The notes under the pieces are model-generated. The model was not told where the DNA came from and did no database searches. It saw nothing but the letters and a program-made list of their open reading frames with translations. Shown here one piece after another: positions 14,935-28,090 of a DNA stretch of 64,000 nucleotides. How positions within the stretch are numbered: the stretch's first letter is position 1; each line of letters starts with the position of its first letter. Source of the stretch: Petrolisthes cinctipes (taxonomy: Eukaryota > Arthropoda > Malacostraca > Decapoda > Porcellanidae); NCBI GenBank assembly GCA_033782935.1, contig JAWQEG010000486.1, forward strand, positions 2,666,001 through 2,730,000, read 5' to 3'. Both the position numbers and the translations under genes were made by a program.

Positions 14935-17900
14935 GTAAGCATGTACAGATCGCTTCTGTGACCCCAAAATATCGAATTTTCGGGTGTTTTGATCTTGAAT
15001 TTGGGATATAAACGAGTATAGAAGATGCATACACATATTGACTTTGGGCACCAAAAATATCGATTTTCAGCATGTTTTGGGCCTGAATTTTGAAAATACT
15101 CTAACACGGATTAGGCATGTACAGATCGCTTCTGGGACCCCAAAATATCGAATTTTCGGGTGTTTTGAGCCTGAATTTGAGATATAAACGAGTACAGAAG
15201 ATGCATGGACATATCGACTTTTGGGCACCTAAAATATCGATTTTGAGCATGATTTGAGCCTATATTTTGAAAACATTCTAGCACTGAGTAGGCATGTACA
15301 GATATCTTCTGGGACCCCAAAATATTAAATTTTCGGGTGTTTTGAGCCTGAATTTGAGATATAAACGGGTACAGAAGATACATGCACATATTGACTTTGG
15401 ACATCTAAAATATCGATTTTCAGCATGTTTTGGGCATGTATTTTGAAAATACTCTAACACGGAGTAGGCATGTACAGTTCGCTTCTGGGACCCCAAAATA
15501 TCGAATTTTCGGGTGTTCTGAGCCTGAATTTAAGATATAAACGGGTACTGAAGATGCATGCAGATATCGTCTTTTGGGCACATAAAACATCGATTTTGAG
15601 CATGTTTTGGGTCTGTATTTTGAAAATACTCTAACACGGAGTAGGCATGTACAGATTGCTTCTGGGACCGCTAAATATCGAATTTTCGGGTATTTTGGGC
15701 CTTAATTTGAGATATCGACTTTTTGGCACCTAAAATATTGATTTTTAGCATGTTTATAGCCTATATTTTGAAAATATTCTAGCACTGAGTAGGCATGTAC
15801 AGATTGCTTCAGGGACCCCAAAATATTGAATTTATGGGTGTTTAGGGCCAGAATTTGAGATATAAACGGGTACATAAGATGCATGTACATATCGACTTTT
15901 GGGCACCTAAAATATCGATTTTGAGCATGTTTTGAGCCTATATTTTGAAAACATTTTAGCACTGAGTAGGCATGTACAGATCGCTTCTGGGACCCCAAAA
16001 TATTGAATTTTCGGGTGTTTAGGGCCAGAATTTGAGATATAAACGGGTACATAAGATGCATGCACATATCGACTTTTGGCACCTAAAATATCGATTTTGA
16101 GCATGTTTTGAGCCTATATTTTGAAAACATTTTAGCACTGAGTAGGCATGTACAGATCGCTTCTGGGACCCCAAAATATCGAATTTTCGGGTGTTTTGAG
16201 CCTAAATTTGAGATATAAACGAGTATAGAAGATGCATACACATATTGACTTTGGGCACCAAAAAAATCGATTTTCAGCATGTTTTGGGCCTGTATTTTGT
16301 AAATACTCTAACACGGAGTAGGCATGTACAGATCGCTTCTGGGACCCCAAAATATCGAATTTTCGGGTGTTTAGGGCCAGAATTTGAGATATAAACGGAT
16401 ACAGAAGATGCATGCACATATCGACTTTTGGGCACCTAAAAGATCGATTTTCAGTATGTTTTTGGCCTGTATTTTGAAAATACTCTAACATGTAGTAGGC
16501 ATGTACAGATCGCTTCTGGGACCCCAAAATATCGAATTTTCGGGTGTTTAGGGCCAGAATTTGAGATATAAACGGATACAGAAGATGCATGCACATATCG
16601 ACTTTTGGGCACCTAAAAGATCGATTTTCAGTATGTTTTTGGCCTGTATTTTGAAAATACTCTAACATGTAGTAGGCATGTACAGATCGCTTCTGGGACC
16701 CCTAAATATCAAAGTTTCGGGTGTTTTATGACTGAATTTGAGATATCGACTTTTTGGCACCTAAAATATCGATTTTGAGAATGTTTTTAGCCTATATTTT
16801 AAAAACATTCTAGCACTGAGTAGGCATGTACAGATCGCTTCTGGGACCCCAAAATATCGAATTTTTGGGTGTTTTGAGCCTGAATTTGAGATATAAACGA
16901 GTATAGTAGATGCATACACATATTGACTTTGGGCATCTAAAATATCGATTTTGAGCATGTTTTGGGCCTGTATTTTGAAAATACTCTAACACGGAGTAGG
17001 CATGTACAGATCGCTTCTGAGACCCCAAAATATCGAATTTTCGGGTGTCTTGGGCCTGAATTTGAGATATCGCCTTTACGCACCTAAAATATCGATTTTT
17101 AGCATGTTTTGAGCCTATATTTTGAAAATATTCTAGCACTGAGTAAGCATGTACAGATCGCTTCTGTGACCCCAAAATATCGAATTTTCGGGTGTTTTGA
17201 TCTTGAATTTGGGATATAAACGAGTATAGAAGATGCATACACATATTGACTTTGGGCACCAAAAATATCGATTTTCAGCATGTTTTGGGCCTGAATTTTG
17301 AAAATACTCTAACACGGATTAGGCATGTACAGATCGCTTCTGGGACCCCAAAATATCGAATTTTCGGGTGTTTTGAGCCTGAATTTGAGATATAAACGAG
17401 TACAGAAGATGCATGCACATATCGACTTTTGGGCACCTAAAATATCGATTTTGAGCATGATTTGAGCCTATATTTTGAAAAAATTCTAGCACTGAGTAGG
17501 CATGTACAGATATCTTCTGGGACCCCAAAATATTAAATTTTCGGGTGTTTTGAGCCTGAATTTGAGATATAAACGGGTACAGAAGATACATGCACATATT
17601 GACTTTGGGCATCTAAAATATCGATTTTCAGCATGTTTTGGGCATGTATTTTGAAAATACTCTAACACGGAGTAGGCATGTACAGTTCGCTTCTGGGACC
17701 CCAAAATATCGAATTTTCGGGTGTTCTGAGCCTGAATTTAAGATATAAACGGGTACTGAAGATGCATGCAGATATCGTCTTTTGGGCACCTAAAACATCG
17801 ATTTTGAGCATGTTTTGGGTCTGTATTTTGAAAATACTCTAACACGGAGTAGGCATGTACAGATTGCTTCTGGGACCGCTAAATATCGAATTTTCGGGTA

Positions 17901-20900
17901 TTTTGGGCCTTAATTTGAGATATCGACTTTTTGGCACCTAAAATATTGATTTTTAGCATGTTTATAGCCTATATTTTGAAAATATTCTAGCACTGAGTAG
18001 GCATGTACAGATTGCTTCAGGGACCCCAAAATATTGAATTTATGGGTGTTTAGGGCCAGAATTTGAGATATAAACGGGTACATAAGATGCATGTACATAT
18101 CGACTTTTGGGCACCTAAAATATCGATTTTGAGCATGTTTTGAGCCTATATTTTGAAAACATTTTAGCACTGAGTAGGCATGTACAGATCGCTTCTGGGA
18201 CCCCAAAATATCGAATTTTCGGGTGTTTAGGGCCAGAATTTGAGATATAAACGGATACAGAAGATGCATGCACATATCGACTTTTGGGCACCTAAAAGAT
18301 CGATTTTCAGTATGTTTTTGGCCTGTATTTTGAAAATACTCTAACATGTAGTAGGCATGTACAGATCGCTTCTGGGACCCCTAAATATCAAAGTTTCGGG
18401 TGTTTTATGACTGAATTTGAGATATCGACTTTTTGGCACCTAAAATATCGATTTTGAGAATGTTTTTAGCCTATATTTTAAAAACATTCTAGCACTGAGT
18501 AGGCATGTACAGATCGCTTCTGGGACCCCAAAATATCGAATTTTTGGGTGTTTTGAGCCTGAATTTGAGATATAAACGAGTATAGTAGATGCATACACAT
18601 ATTGACTTTGGGCATCTAAAATATCGATTTTGAGCATGTTTTGGGCCTGTATTTTGAAAATACTCTAACACGGAGTAGGCATGTACAGATCGCTTCTGAG
18701 ACCCCAAAATATCGAATTTTCGGGTGTCTTGGGCCTGAATTTGAGATATCGCCTTTACGCACCTAAAATATCGATTTTTAGCATGTTTTGAGCCTATATT
18801 TTGAAAATATTCTAGCACTGAGTAAGCATGTACAGATCGCTTCTGTGACCCCAAAATATCGAATTTTCGGGTGTTTTGATCTTGAATTTGGGATATAAAC
18901 GAGTATAGAAGATGCATACACATATTGACTTTGGGCACCAAAAATATCGATTTTCAGCATGTTTTGGGCCTGAATTTTGAAAATACTCTAACACGGATTA
19001 GGCATGTACAGATCGCTTCTGGGACCCCAAAATATCGAATTTTCGGGTGTTTTGAGCCTGAATTTGAGATATAAACGAGTACAGAAGATGCATGCACATA
19101 TCGACTTTTGGGCACCTAAAATATCGATTTTGAGCATGATTTGAGCCTATATTTTGAAAAAATTCTAGCACTGAGTAGGCATGTACAGATATCTTCTGGG
19201 ACCCCAAAATATTAAATTTTCGGGTGTTTTGAGCCTGAATTTGAGATATAAACGGGTACAGAAGATACATGCACATATTGACTTTGGGCATCTAAAATAT
19301 CGATTTTCAGCATGTTTTGGGCATGTATTTTGAAAATACTCTAACACGGAGTAGGCATGTACAGTTCGCTTCTGGGACCCCAAAATATCGAATTTTCTTG
19401 TGTTCTGAGCCTGAATTTAAGATATAAACGGGTACTGAAGATGCATGCAGATATCGTCTTTTGGGCACCTAAAACATCGATTTTGAGCATGTTTTGGGTC
19501 TGTATTTTGAAAATACTCTAACACGGAGTAGGCATGTACAGATCGCTTCTGAGACCCCAAAATATCGAATTTTCGGGTGTCTTGGGCCTGAATTTGAGAT
19601 ATCGCCTTTACGCACCTAAAATATCGATTTTTAGCATGTTTTGAGCCTATATTTTGAAAATATTCTAGCACTGAGTAAGCATGTACAGATCGCTTCTGTG
19701 ACCCCAAAATATCGAATTTTCGGGTGTTTTGATCTTGAATTTGGGATATAAACGAGTATAGAAGATGCATACACATATTGACTTTGGGCACCAAAAATAT
19801 CGATTTTCAGCATGTTTTGGGCCTGAATTTTGAAAATACTCTAACACGGATTAGGCATGTACAGATCGCTTCTGGGACCCCAAAATATCGAATTTTCGGG
19901 TGTTTTGAGCCTGAATTTGAGATATAAACGAGTACAGAAGATGCATGCACATATCGACTTTTGGGCACCTAAAATATCGATTTTGAGCATGATTTGAGCC
20001 TATATTTTGAAAAAATTCTAGCACTGAGTAGGCATGTACAGATATCTTCTGGGACCCCAAAATATTAAATTTTCGGGTGTTTTGAGCCTGAATTTGAGAT
20101 ATAAACGGGTACAGAAGATACATGCACATATTGACTTTGGGCATCTAAAATATCGATTTTCAGCATGTTTTGGGCATGTATTTTGAAAATACTCTAACAC
20201 GGAGTAGGCATGTACAGTTCGCTTCTGGGACCCCAAAATATCGAATTTTCGGGTGTTCTGAGCCTGAATTTAAGATATAAACGGGTACTGAAGATGCATG
20301 CAGATATCGTCTTTTGGGCACCTAAAACATCGATTTTGAGCATGTTTTGGGTCTGTATTTTGAAAATACTCTAACACGGAGTAGGCATGTACAGATTGCT
20401 TCTGGGACCGCTAAATATCGAATTTTCGGGTATTTTGGGCCTTAATTTGAGATATCGACTTTTTGGCACCTAAAATATTGATTTTTAGCATGTTTATAGC
20501 CTATATTTTGAAAATATTCTAGCACTGAGTAGGCATGTACAGATTGCTTCAGGGACCCCAAAATATTGAATTTATGGGTGTTTAGGGCCAGAATTTGAGA
20601 TATAAACGGGTACATAAGATGCATGTACATATCGACTTTTGGGCACCTAAAATATCGATTTTGAGCATGTTTTGAGCCTATATTTTGAAAACATTTTAGC
20701 ACTGAGTAGGCATGTACAGATCGCTTCTGGGACCCCAAAATATCGAATTTTCGGGTGTTTAGGGCCAGAATTTGAGATATAAACGGATACAGAAGATGCA
20801 TGCACATATCGACTTTTGGGCACCTAAAAGATCGATTTTCAGTATGTTTTTGGCCTGTATTTTGAAAATACTCTAACATGTAGTAGGCATGTACAGATCG

Positions 20901-22885
20901 CTTCTGGGACCCCTAAATATCAAAGTTTCGGGTGTTTTATGACTGAATTTGAGATATCGACTTTTTGGCACCTAAAATATCGATTTTGAGAATGTTTTTA
21001 GCCTATATTTTAAAAACATTCTAGCACTGAGTAGGCATGTACAGATCGCTTCTGGGACCCCAAAATATCGAATTTTTGGGTGTTTTGAGCCTGAATTTGA
21101 GATATAAACGAGTATAGTAGATGCATACACATATTGACTTTGGGCATCTAAAATATCGATTTTGAGCATGTTTTGGGCCTGTATTTTGAAAATACTCTAA
21201 CACGGAGTAGGCATGTACAGATCGCTTCTGAGACCCCAAAATATCGAATTTTCGGGTGTCTTGGGCCTGAATTTGAGATATCGCCTTTACGCACCTAAAA
21301 TATCGATTTTTAGCATGTTTTGAGCCTATATTTTGAAAATATTCTAGCACTGAGTAAGCATGTACAGATCGCTTCTGTGACCCCAAAATATCGAATTTTC
21401 GGGTGTTTTGATCTTGAATTTGGGATATAAACGAGTATAGAAGATGCATACACATATTGACTTTGGGCACCAAAAATATCGATTTTCAGCATGTTTTGGG
21501 CCTGAATTTTGAAAATACTCTAACACGGATTAGGCATGTACAGATCGCTTCTGGGACCCCAAAATATCGAATTTTCGGGTGTTTTGAGCCTGAATTTGAG
21601 ATATAAACGAGTACAGAAGATGCATGCACATATCGACTTTTGGGCACCTAAAATATCGATTTTGAGCATGATTTGAGCCTATATTTTGAAAAAATTCTAG
21701 CACTGAGTAGGCATGTACAGATATCTTCTGGGACCCCAAAATATTAAATTTTCGGGTGTTTTGAGCCTGAATTTGAGATATAAACGGGTACAGAAGATAC
21801 ATGCACATATTGACTTTGGGCATCTAAAATATCGATTTTCAGCATGTTTTGGGCATGTATTTTGAAAATACTCTAACACGGAGTAGGCATGTACAGTTCG
21901 CTTCTGGGACCCCAAAATATCGAATTTTCTTGTGTTCTGAGCCTGAATTTAAGATATAAACGGGTACTGAAGATGCATGCAGATATCGTCTTTTGGGCAC
22001 CTAAAACATCGATTTTGAGCATGTTTTGGGTCTGTATTTTGAAAATACTCTAACACGGAGTAGGCATGTACAGATTGCTTCTGGGACCGCTAAATATCGA
22101 ATTTTCGGGTATTTTGGGCCTTAATTTGAGATATCGACTTTTTGGCACCTAAAATATTGATTTTTAGCATGTTTATAGCCTATATTTTGAAAATATTCTA
22201 GCACTGAGTAGGCATGTACAGATTGCTTCAGGGACCCCAAAATATTGAATTTATGGGTGTTTAGGGCCAGAATTTGAGATATAAACGGGTACATAAGATG
22301 CATGTACATATCGACTTTTGGGCACCTAAAATATCGATTTTGAGCATGTTTTGAGCCTATATTTTGAAAACATTTTAGCACTGAGTAGGCATGTACAGAT
22401 CGCTTCTGGGACCCCAAAATATCGAATTTTCAGGTGTTTTGAGCCTAAATTTGAGATATAAACGAGTATAGAAGATGCATACACATATTGACTTTGGGCA
22501 CCAAAAAAATCGATTTTCAGCATGTTTTGGGCCTGTATTTTGTAAATACTCTAACACGGAGTAGGCATGTACAGATCGCTTCTGAGACCCCAAAATATCG
22601 AATTTTCGGGTGTTTAGGGCCAGAATTTGAGATATAAACGGATACAGAAGATGCATGCACATATCGACTTTTGGGCACCTAAAAGATCGATTTTCAGTAT
22701 GTTTTTGGCCTGTATTTTGAAAATACTCTAACATGTAGTAGGCATGTACAGATCGCTTCTGGGACCCCTAAATATCGAAGTTTCGGGTGTTTTGGGACTG
22801 AATTTGAGATATCGACTTTTTGGCACCTAAAATATCGATTTTGAGAATGTTTTGAGCCTATATTTTGAAAATATTCTAGCACTGA
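14935..22885. repeat. Related higher-order units of 2208, 1679, 853, 1679 and 1532 bp
   Basis: A monomer starting with the variant GTAAGCATG marks the register at 14935, 17143, 18822, 19675, 21354 and 22886. The unit at 17143-18821 has monomer lengths 176, 177, 176, 177, 148, 177, 177, 148, 176 and 147: ten monomers, seven long and three short. The 853-bp unit equals the first four monomers plus the last one, so five consecutive monomers (826 bp) are missing. The 2208-bp unit is longer by 529 bp, the length of three long monomers. The last unit is a nine-monomer form of 1532 bp. The units are otherwise almost identical by eye, which indicates recent expansion and contraction by whole monomers. 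Confidence 0.9.
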
Positions 22886-24590
22886 GTAAGCATGTACAGA
22901 TCGCTTCTGGGACCCCAAAATATCGAATTTTCGGGTGTTTTGATCTTGAATTTGGGATATAAACGAGTATAGAAGATGCATACACATATTGACTTTGGGC
23001 ACCAAAAATATCGATTTTCAGCATGTTTTGGGCCTGAATTTTGAAAATACTCTAACACGGAGTAGGTATGTACAGATCGCTTCTGGGACCCAAAAATATC
23101 GAATTTTCGGGTATTTTGAGCATGAATTTGAGATATAAACGAGTACAGAAGATGCATGCACATATCGACTTTTGGGCACCTAAAATATCGATTTTGAGCA
23201 TGTTTTGAGCCTATATTTTGAAAACATTCTAGCACTGAGTAGGCATGTACAGATATCTTCTGGGACCCCAAAATATTAAATTTTCGGGTGTTTTGGGCCT
23301 GAATTTGAGATATAAACGGGTACAGAAGATACATGCACATATTGACTTTGGGCATCTAAAATATCGATATTAAGCATGTTTTGGGCATGTATTTTGAAAA
23401 TACTCTAACACGGAGTAGGCATGTACAGTTCGCTTCTGGGACCCCAAAATATCGAATTATCGGGTGTTCTGAACCTGAATTTAAGATATAAACGGGTACT
23501 GAAGATGCATGCAGATATCGTCTTTTGGGCACCTAAAACATCGATTTTGAGCATGTTTTGGTTCTGTATTTTGAAAATACTCTAACACGGAGTAGGCATG
23601 TACAGATTGCTTCTGGGACCACTGAATATCGAATTTTCGGGTATTTTGGGCCTTAATTTGAGATATCGACTTTTTGGCACCTAAAATATCGATTTTTAGC
23701 ATGTTTATAGCCTATATTTTGAAAATATTCTAGCACTGAGTAGGCATGTACAGATTGCTTCAGGGACCCCAAAATATTGAATTTTCGGGTGTTTAGGGCC
23801 AGAATTTGAGATATAAACGAGTATAGTAGATGCATACACATATTGACTTTGGGCATCTAAAATATCGATTTTGAGCATGTTTTGGGCCTGTATTTTGAAA
23901 ATACTCTAACACGGAGTAGGCATGTACAGATCGCTTCTGGGACCCCAAAATATCGAATTTTCGGGTGTCTTGGGCCTGAATTTGAGATATCGCCTTTACG
24001 CACCTAAAATATCGATTTTTAGCATGTTTTGAGACTATATTTTGAAAATATTCTAGCACTGAGTAAGCATGTACAGATCGCTTCTGGGACCCCAAAATAT
24101 CGAATTTTCGGGTGTTTTGATCTTGAATTTGGGATATAAACGAGTATAAAAGATGCATACACATATTGACTTTGGGCACCTAAAATATCGATTTTCAGCA
24201 TGTTTTGGGCCTTAATTTTGAAAATACTCGAACACGGAGTAGGCATGTACAGATCGCTTCTGGGACCCCAAAATATTAAATTTTCGGGTGTTTTGAGCCT
24301 GAATTTGAGATATAAACGGGTACAGAAGATACATGCACATATTGACTTTGGGCATCTAAAATATCGATTTTCAGCATGTTTTGGGCATGTATTTTGAAAA
24401 TACTCTAACACGGAGTATGCATGTACAGTTCGCTTCTGGGACCCCAAAATATCGAATTTTCGGGTGTTTTGAGCCTGAATTTGAGATATAAACGGGTACT
24501 GAAGATGCATGCACATATCGACTTTTGGGCACCTAAAACATCGATTTTGAGCATGTTTTGGGCCTGTATTTTGAAAATACTCTATCACGG

Positions 24591-25940
24591 AGTAGTCATG
24601 TACAGATCGCTTCTGGGACCCCAAAATATCGAATTTTCGGGTGTTTTGGGCCTGAATTTGAGATATCGCCTTTACGCACCTAAAATATCGATTTTTAGCA
24701 TGTTTTGAGCCTATATTTTGAAAATATTCTAGCACTGAGTAAGCATGTACAGATCGCTTCTGGGACCCCAAAATATCGAATTTTCGGGTGTTTTGATCTT
24801 GAATTTGGGATATAAACGAGTATAGAAGATGCATACACATATTGACTTTGGGCACCAAAAATATCGATTTTCAGCATGTTTTGGGCCTGAATTTTGAAAA
24901 TACTCTAACACGGAGTAGGCATGTACAGATCGCTTCTGGGACCCCAAAATATCGAATTTTCGGGTGTTTTGAGCCTGAATTTGAGATATAAACGGGTACA
25001 GAAGATACATGCACATATTGACTTAGGGCATCTAAAATATCGATTTTCAGCATGTTTTGGGCCTGTATTTTGAAAATACTCTAACACGGAGTATGCATGT
25101 ACAGATCGCTTCTGGGACCCCAAAATATCGGATTTTCGGGTGTTTTGAGCCTGAATTTGAGATATAACGGGTACTGAAGATGCATGCACATATCTACTTT
25201 TGGGCACCTAAAACATCGATTTTGAGCATGTTTTGGGCCTGTATTTTGAAAATACTCTAACACGGAGTAGTCATGTACAGATCGCTTCTGGGACCCCAAA
25301 ATATCGAATTTTCGGGTGTCTTGAGCCTGAATTTGAGATATCGCCTTTACGCACCTAAAATATCGATTTTTAGCATGTTTTGAGCCTATATTTTGAAAAT
25401 ATTCTAGCACTGAGTAAGCATGTACAGATCGCTTCTGGGACCCCAAAATATCGAATTTTCGGGTGTTTTGATCTTGAATTTGGGATATAAACGAGTATAG
25501 AAGATGCATACACATATTGACTTTGGGTACCAAAAATATCGATTTTCAGCATGTTTTGGGCCTGAATTTTGAAAATACTCTAACACGGAGTAGGCATGTA
25601 CAGATCACTTCTGGGACCCCAAAATATCGAATTTTCGGGTGTTTTGAGCCTGAATTTGAGATATAAACGGGTACAGAAGATACATGCACATATTGACTTT
25701 GGGCATCTAAAATATCGATTTTCAGCATGTTTTGGGCCTGTATTTTGAAAATACTCTAACACGGAGTAAGCATGTACAGATCGCTTCTGGGACCCCAAAA
25801 TATCGAATTTTCGGGTGTTTTGAGCCTGAATTTGAGATATAAACGGGTACAGAAGATGCATGCACATATCGACTTTTGGGCACCTAAAAGATCGATTTTC
25901 AGTATGTTTTTGGCCTGTATATTGAAAATACTCTAACACG
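24591..25940. repeat. 675-bp four-monomer repeat, two copies
   Basis: The variant AGTAGTCATG marks monomer starts at 24591 and 25266, 675 bp apart. The following three monomers (GTAAGCATG, GTAGGCATG and a variable one) keep the same order. The length fits one 147-bp and three 176-bp monomers. One copy carries GATATAACGGG with a missing A near 25163. The same four-monomer motif recurs at about 30822, 31498 and 32175 (spacings 676 and 677 bp) inside the 2529-bp unit. Confidence 0.85.
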
Positions 25941-26489
25941 GAGTAGGCATGTACAGATCGCTTCTGCGACCCCAAAATATCGAATTTTCGGGTGTTTAGG
26001 GCCAGAATTTGAGATATAAACGGGTACTGAAGATGCATACACATATTGACTTTGGGCACCAAAAATATCGATTTTGAGCATGTTTTGGGCCTGTACTTTG
26101 AAAATACTCTAACACGGAGTAGGCATGTACCGATCGCTTTTGGGGCCCCAAAATATCGAACTTTCGGGTGTTTTGGGCCTTAATTTGAGATATCGACTTT
26201 TTGGCACCTAAAATATCGATTTTTAGCATGTTTTTAGCATATATTTTGAAAATATTCTAGCACTGAGTAGGCATGTACAGATTGCTTCTGGGACCCCAAA
26301 ATATTGAATTTTCGGGTGTTTAGGGCCAGAATTTGAGATATAAACGGGTACAGAAGATGCATGCACATATCGACTTTTGGGCACCTAAAAGATCGATTTT
26401 CAGTATGTTTTTGACCTGTATTTTGAAAATACTCTAACACGGAGAAGGCATGTACAGATCGCTTCTGGGACCCCTAAATATCGAATTTT

Positions 26490-28090
26490 CGGGTCTGAAT
26501 TTGAGATAAAAACGGGTACTGAAGATGCATGCACATATCGACTTTTGGGCACCTAAAACATCGATTTTGAGCATGTTTTGGGCATGTATTTTGAAAATAC
26601 TCTAACACGGAGTAGGCATGTACAGATCGCTTCTGGGACTTCATAATATCGAATTTTCGGGTGTTTTGGGCCTGAATTTGAGATATCGCCTTTACGCACC
26701 TAAAATATCGACTTTTAGCATGTTTTGAGCCTATATTTTGAAAATATTCTAGCATTGAGTAGGCATGTACAGATCGCTTCTGGGACCCCAAAATATCGAA
26801 TTTTCGGGTGTTTTGAGCTTGAATTTGAGATATAAACGAGTACAGAAGATGCATGCACATATCGACTTTTGGGCACCTAAAATATCGATTTTGAGCATGT
26901 TTTGAGCCTATATTTTGAAAACATTCTAGCACTGAGTAGGCATGTACAGATATCTTCTGAGACCCCAAAATATTAAATTTTCGGGTGTTTTGAGCCTGAA
27001 TTTGAGATATAAACGGGTATAGAAGATACATGCACATATTGACTTTGGGCATCTAAAATATCGATTTTCAGCATGTTTTGGGCATGTATTTTGAAAATAC
27101 TCTAACACGGAGTAGGCATGTACAGTTCGCTTCTGGGACCCCAAAATATCGAATTTTCGGGTGTTCTGAGCCTGAATTTAATATATAAACGGGTACTGAA
27201 GATGCATGCAGATATCGTCTTTTGGGCACCTAAAACATCGATTTTGAGCATGTTTTGGGTCTGTATTTTGAAAATACTCTAACACGGAGTAGGCATGTAC
27301 AGATTGCTTCTTGGACCGCTAAATATCGAATTTTCGGGTATTTTGGGCCTCAATTTGAGATATCGACTTTTTGGCACCTAAAATATCGATTTTTAGCATG
27401 TTTATAGCCTATATTTTGAAAATATTCTAGCACTGAGTAGGCATGTACAGATTGCTTCAGGGACCCCAAAATATTGAATTTTCGGGTGTTTAGGGCCAGA
27501 ATTTGAGATATAAACGGGTACATAAGATACATGCACATATCGACTTTTGGGCACCTAAAATATCGATTTTGAGCATGTTTTGAGCCTATATTTTGAAAAC
27601 ATTTTAGCACTGAGTAGGCATGTACAGATCGCTTCTGGGACCCCAAAATATCGACCTTTCGGGTGTTTTGAGCCTAAATTTGAGATATAAACGAGTATAG
27701 AAGATGCATACACATATTGACTTTGGGCACCAAAAAAATCGATTTTCAGCATGTTTTGGGCCTGTATTTTGTAAATACTCTAACACTGAGTAGGCATGTA
27801 CAGATCGCTTCTGGGACCCCAAAATATCGAATTTTCGGGTGTTTAGGGCCAGAATTTGAGATATAAACGGATACAGAAGATGCATGCACATATCGACTTT
27901 TGGGCACCTAAAAGATCGATTTTCAGTATGTTTTTGGCCTGTATTTTGAAAATACTCTAACATGTAGTAGGCATGTACAGATCGCTTCTGGGACCCCTAA
28001 ATATCGAAGTTTCGGGTGTTTTGGGACTGAATTTGAGATATCGACTTTTTGGCACCTAAAATATCGATTTTGAGAATGTTTTTAGCCTAT
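26490..28090. repeat. Distant copy of the 11.46-13.0 kb segment
   Basis: The ordered markers GGGACTTCATAATATCG, CAGATATCTTCTG, CAGTTCGCTTCTGG, GACCGCTAAATATCG and GCTTCAGGGACCCC follow one another exactly as at 11.46-13.0 kb, at a constant offset of 15,035 bp. Differences are single bases, such as CTTGGACCGC at about 27310 and CGACCTTTCGGG at about 27653. The block therefore moved or was duplicated over 15 kb before or during the local expansions between the two copies. Confidence 0.85.

Noticed and set aside
18171..18347. TTTAGGG (plant-type telomere heptamer) inside GTGTTTAGGGCCAG
   Set aside because: It occurs only once per affected monomer and is a variant of GTGTTTTGAGCC, not a telomeric run.
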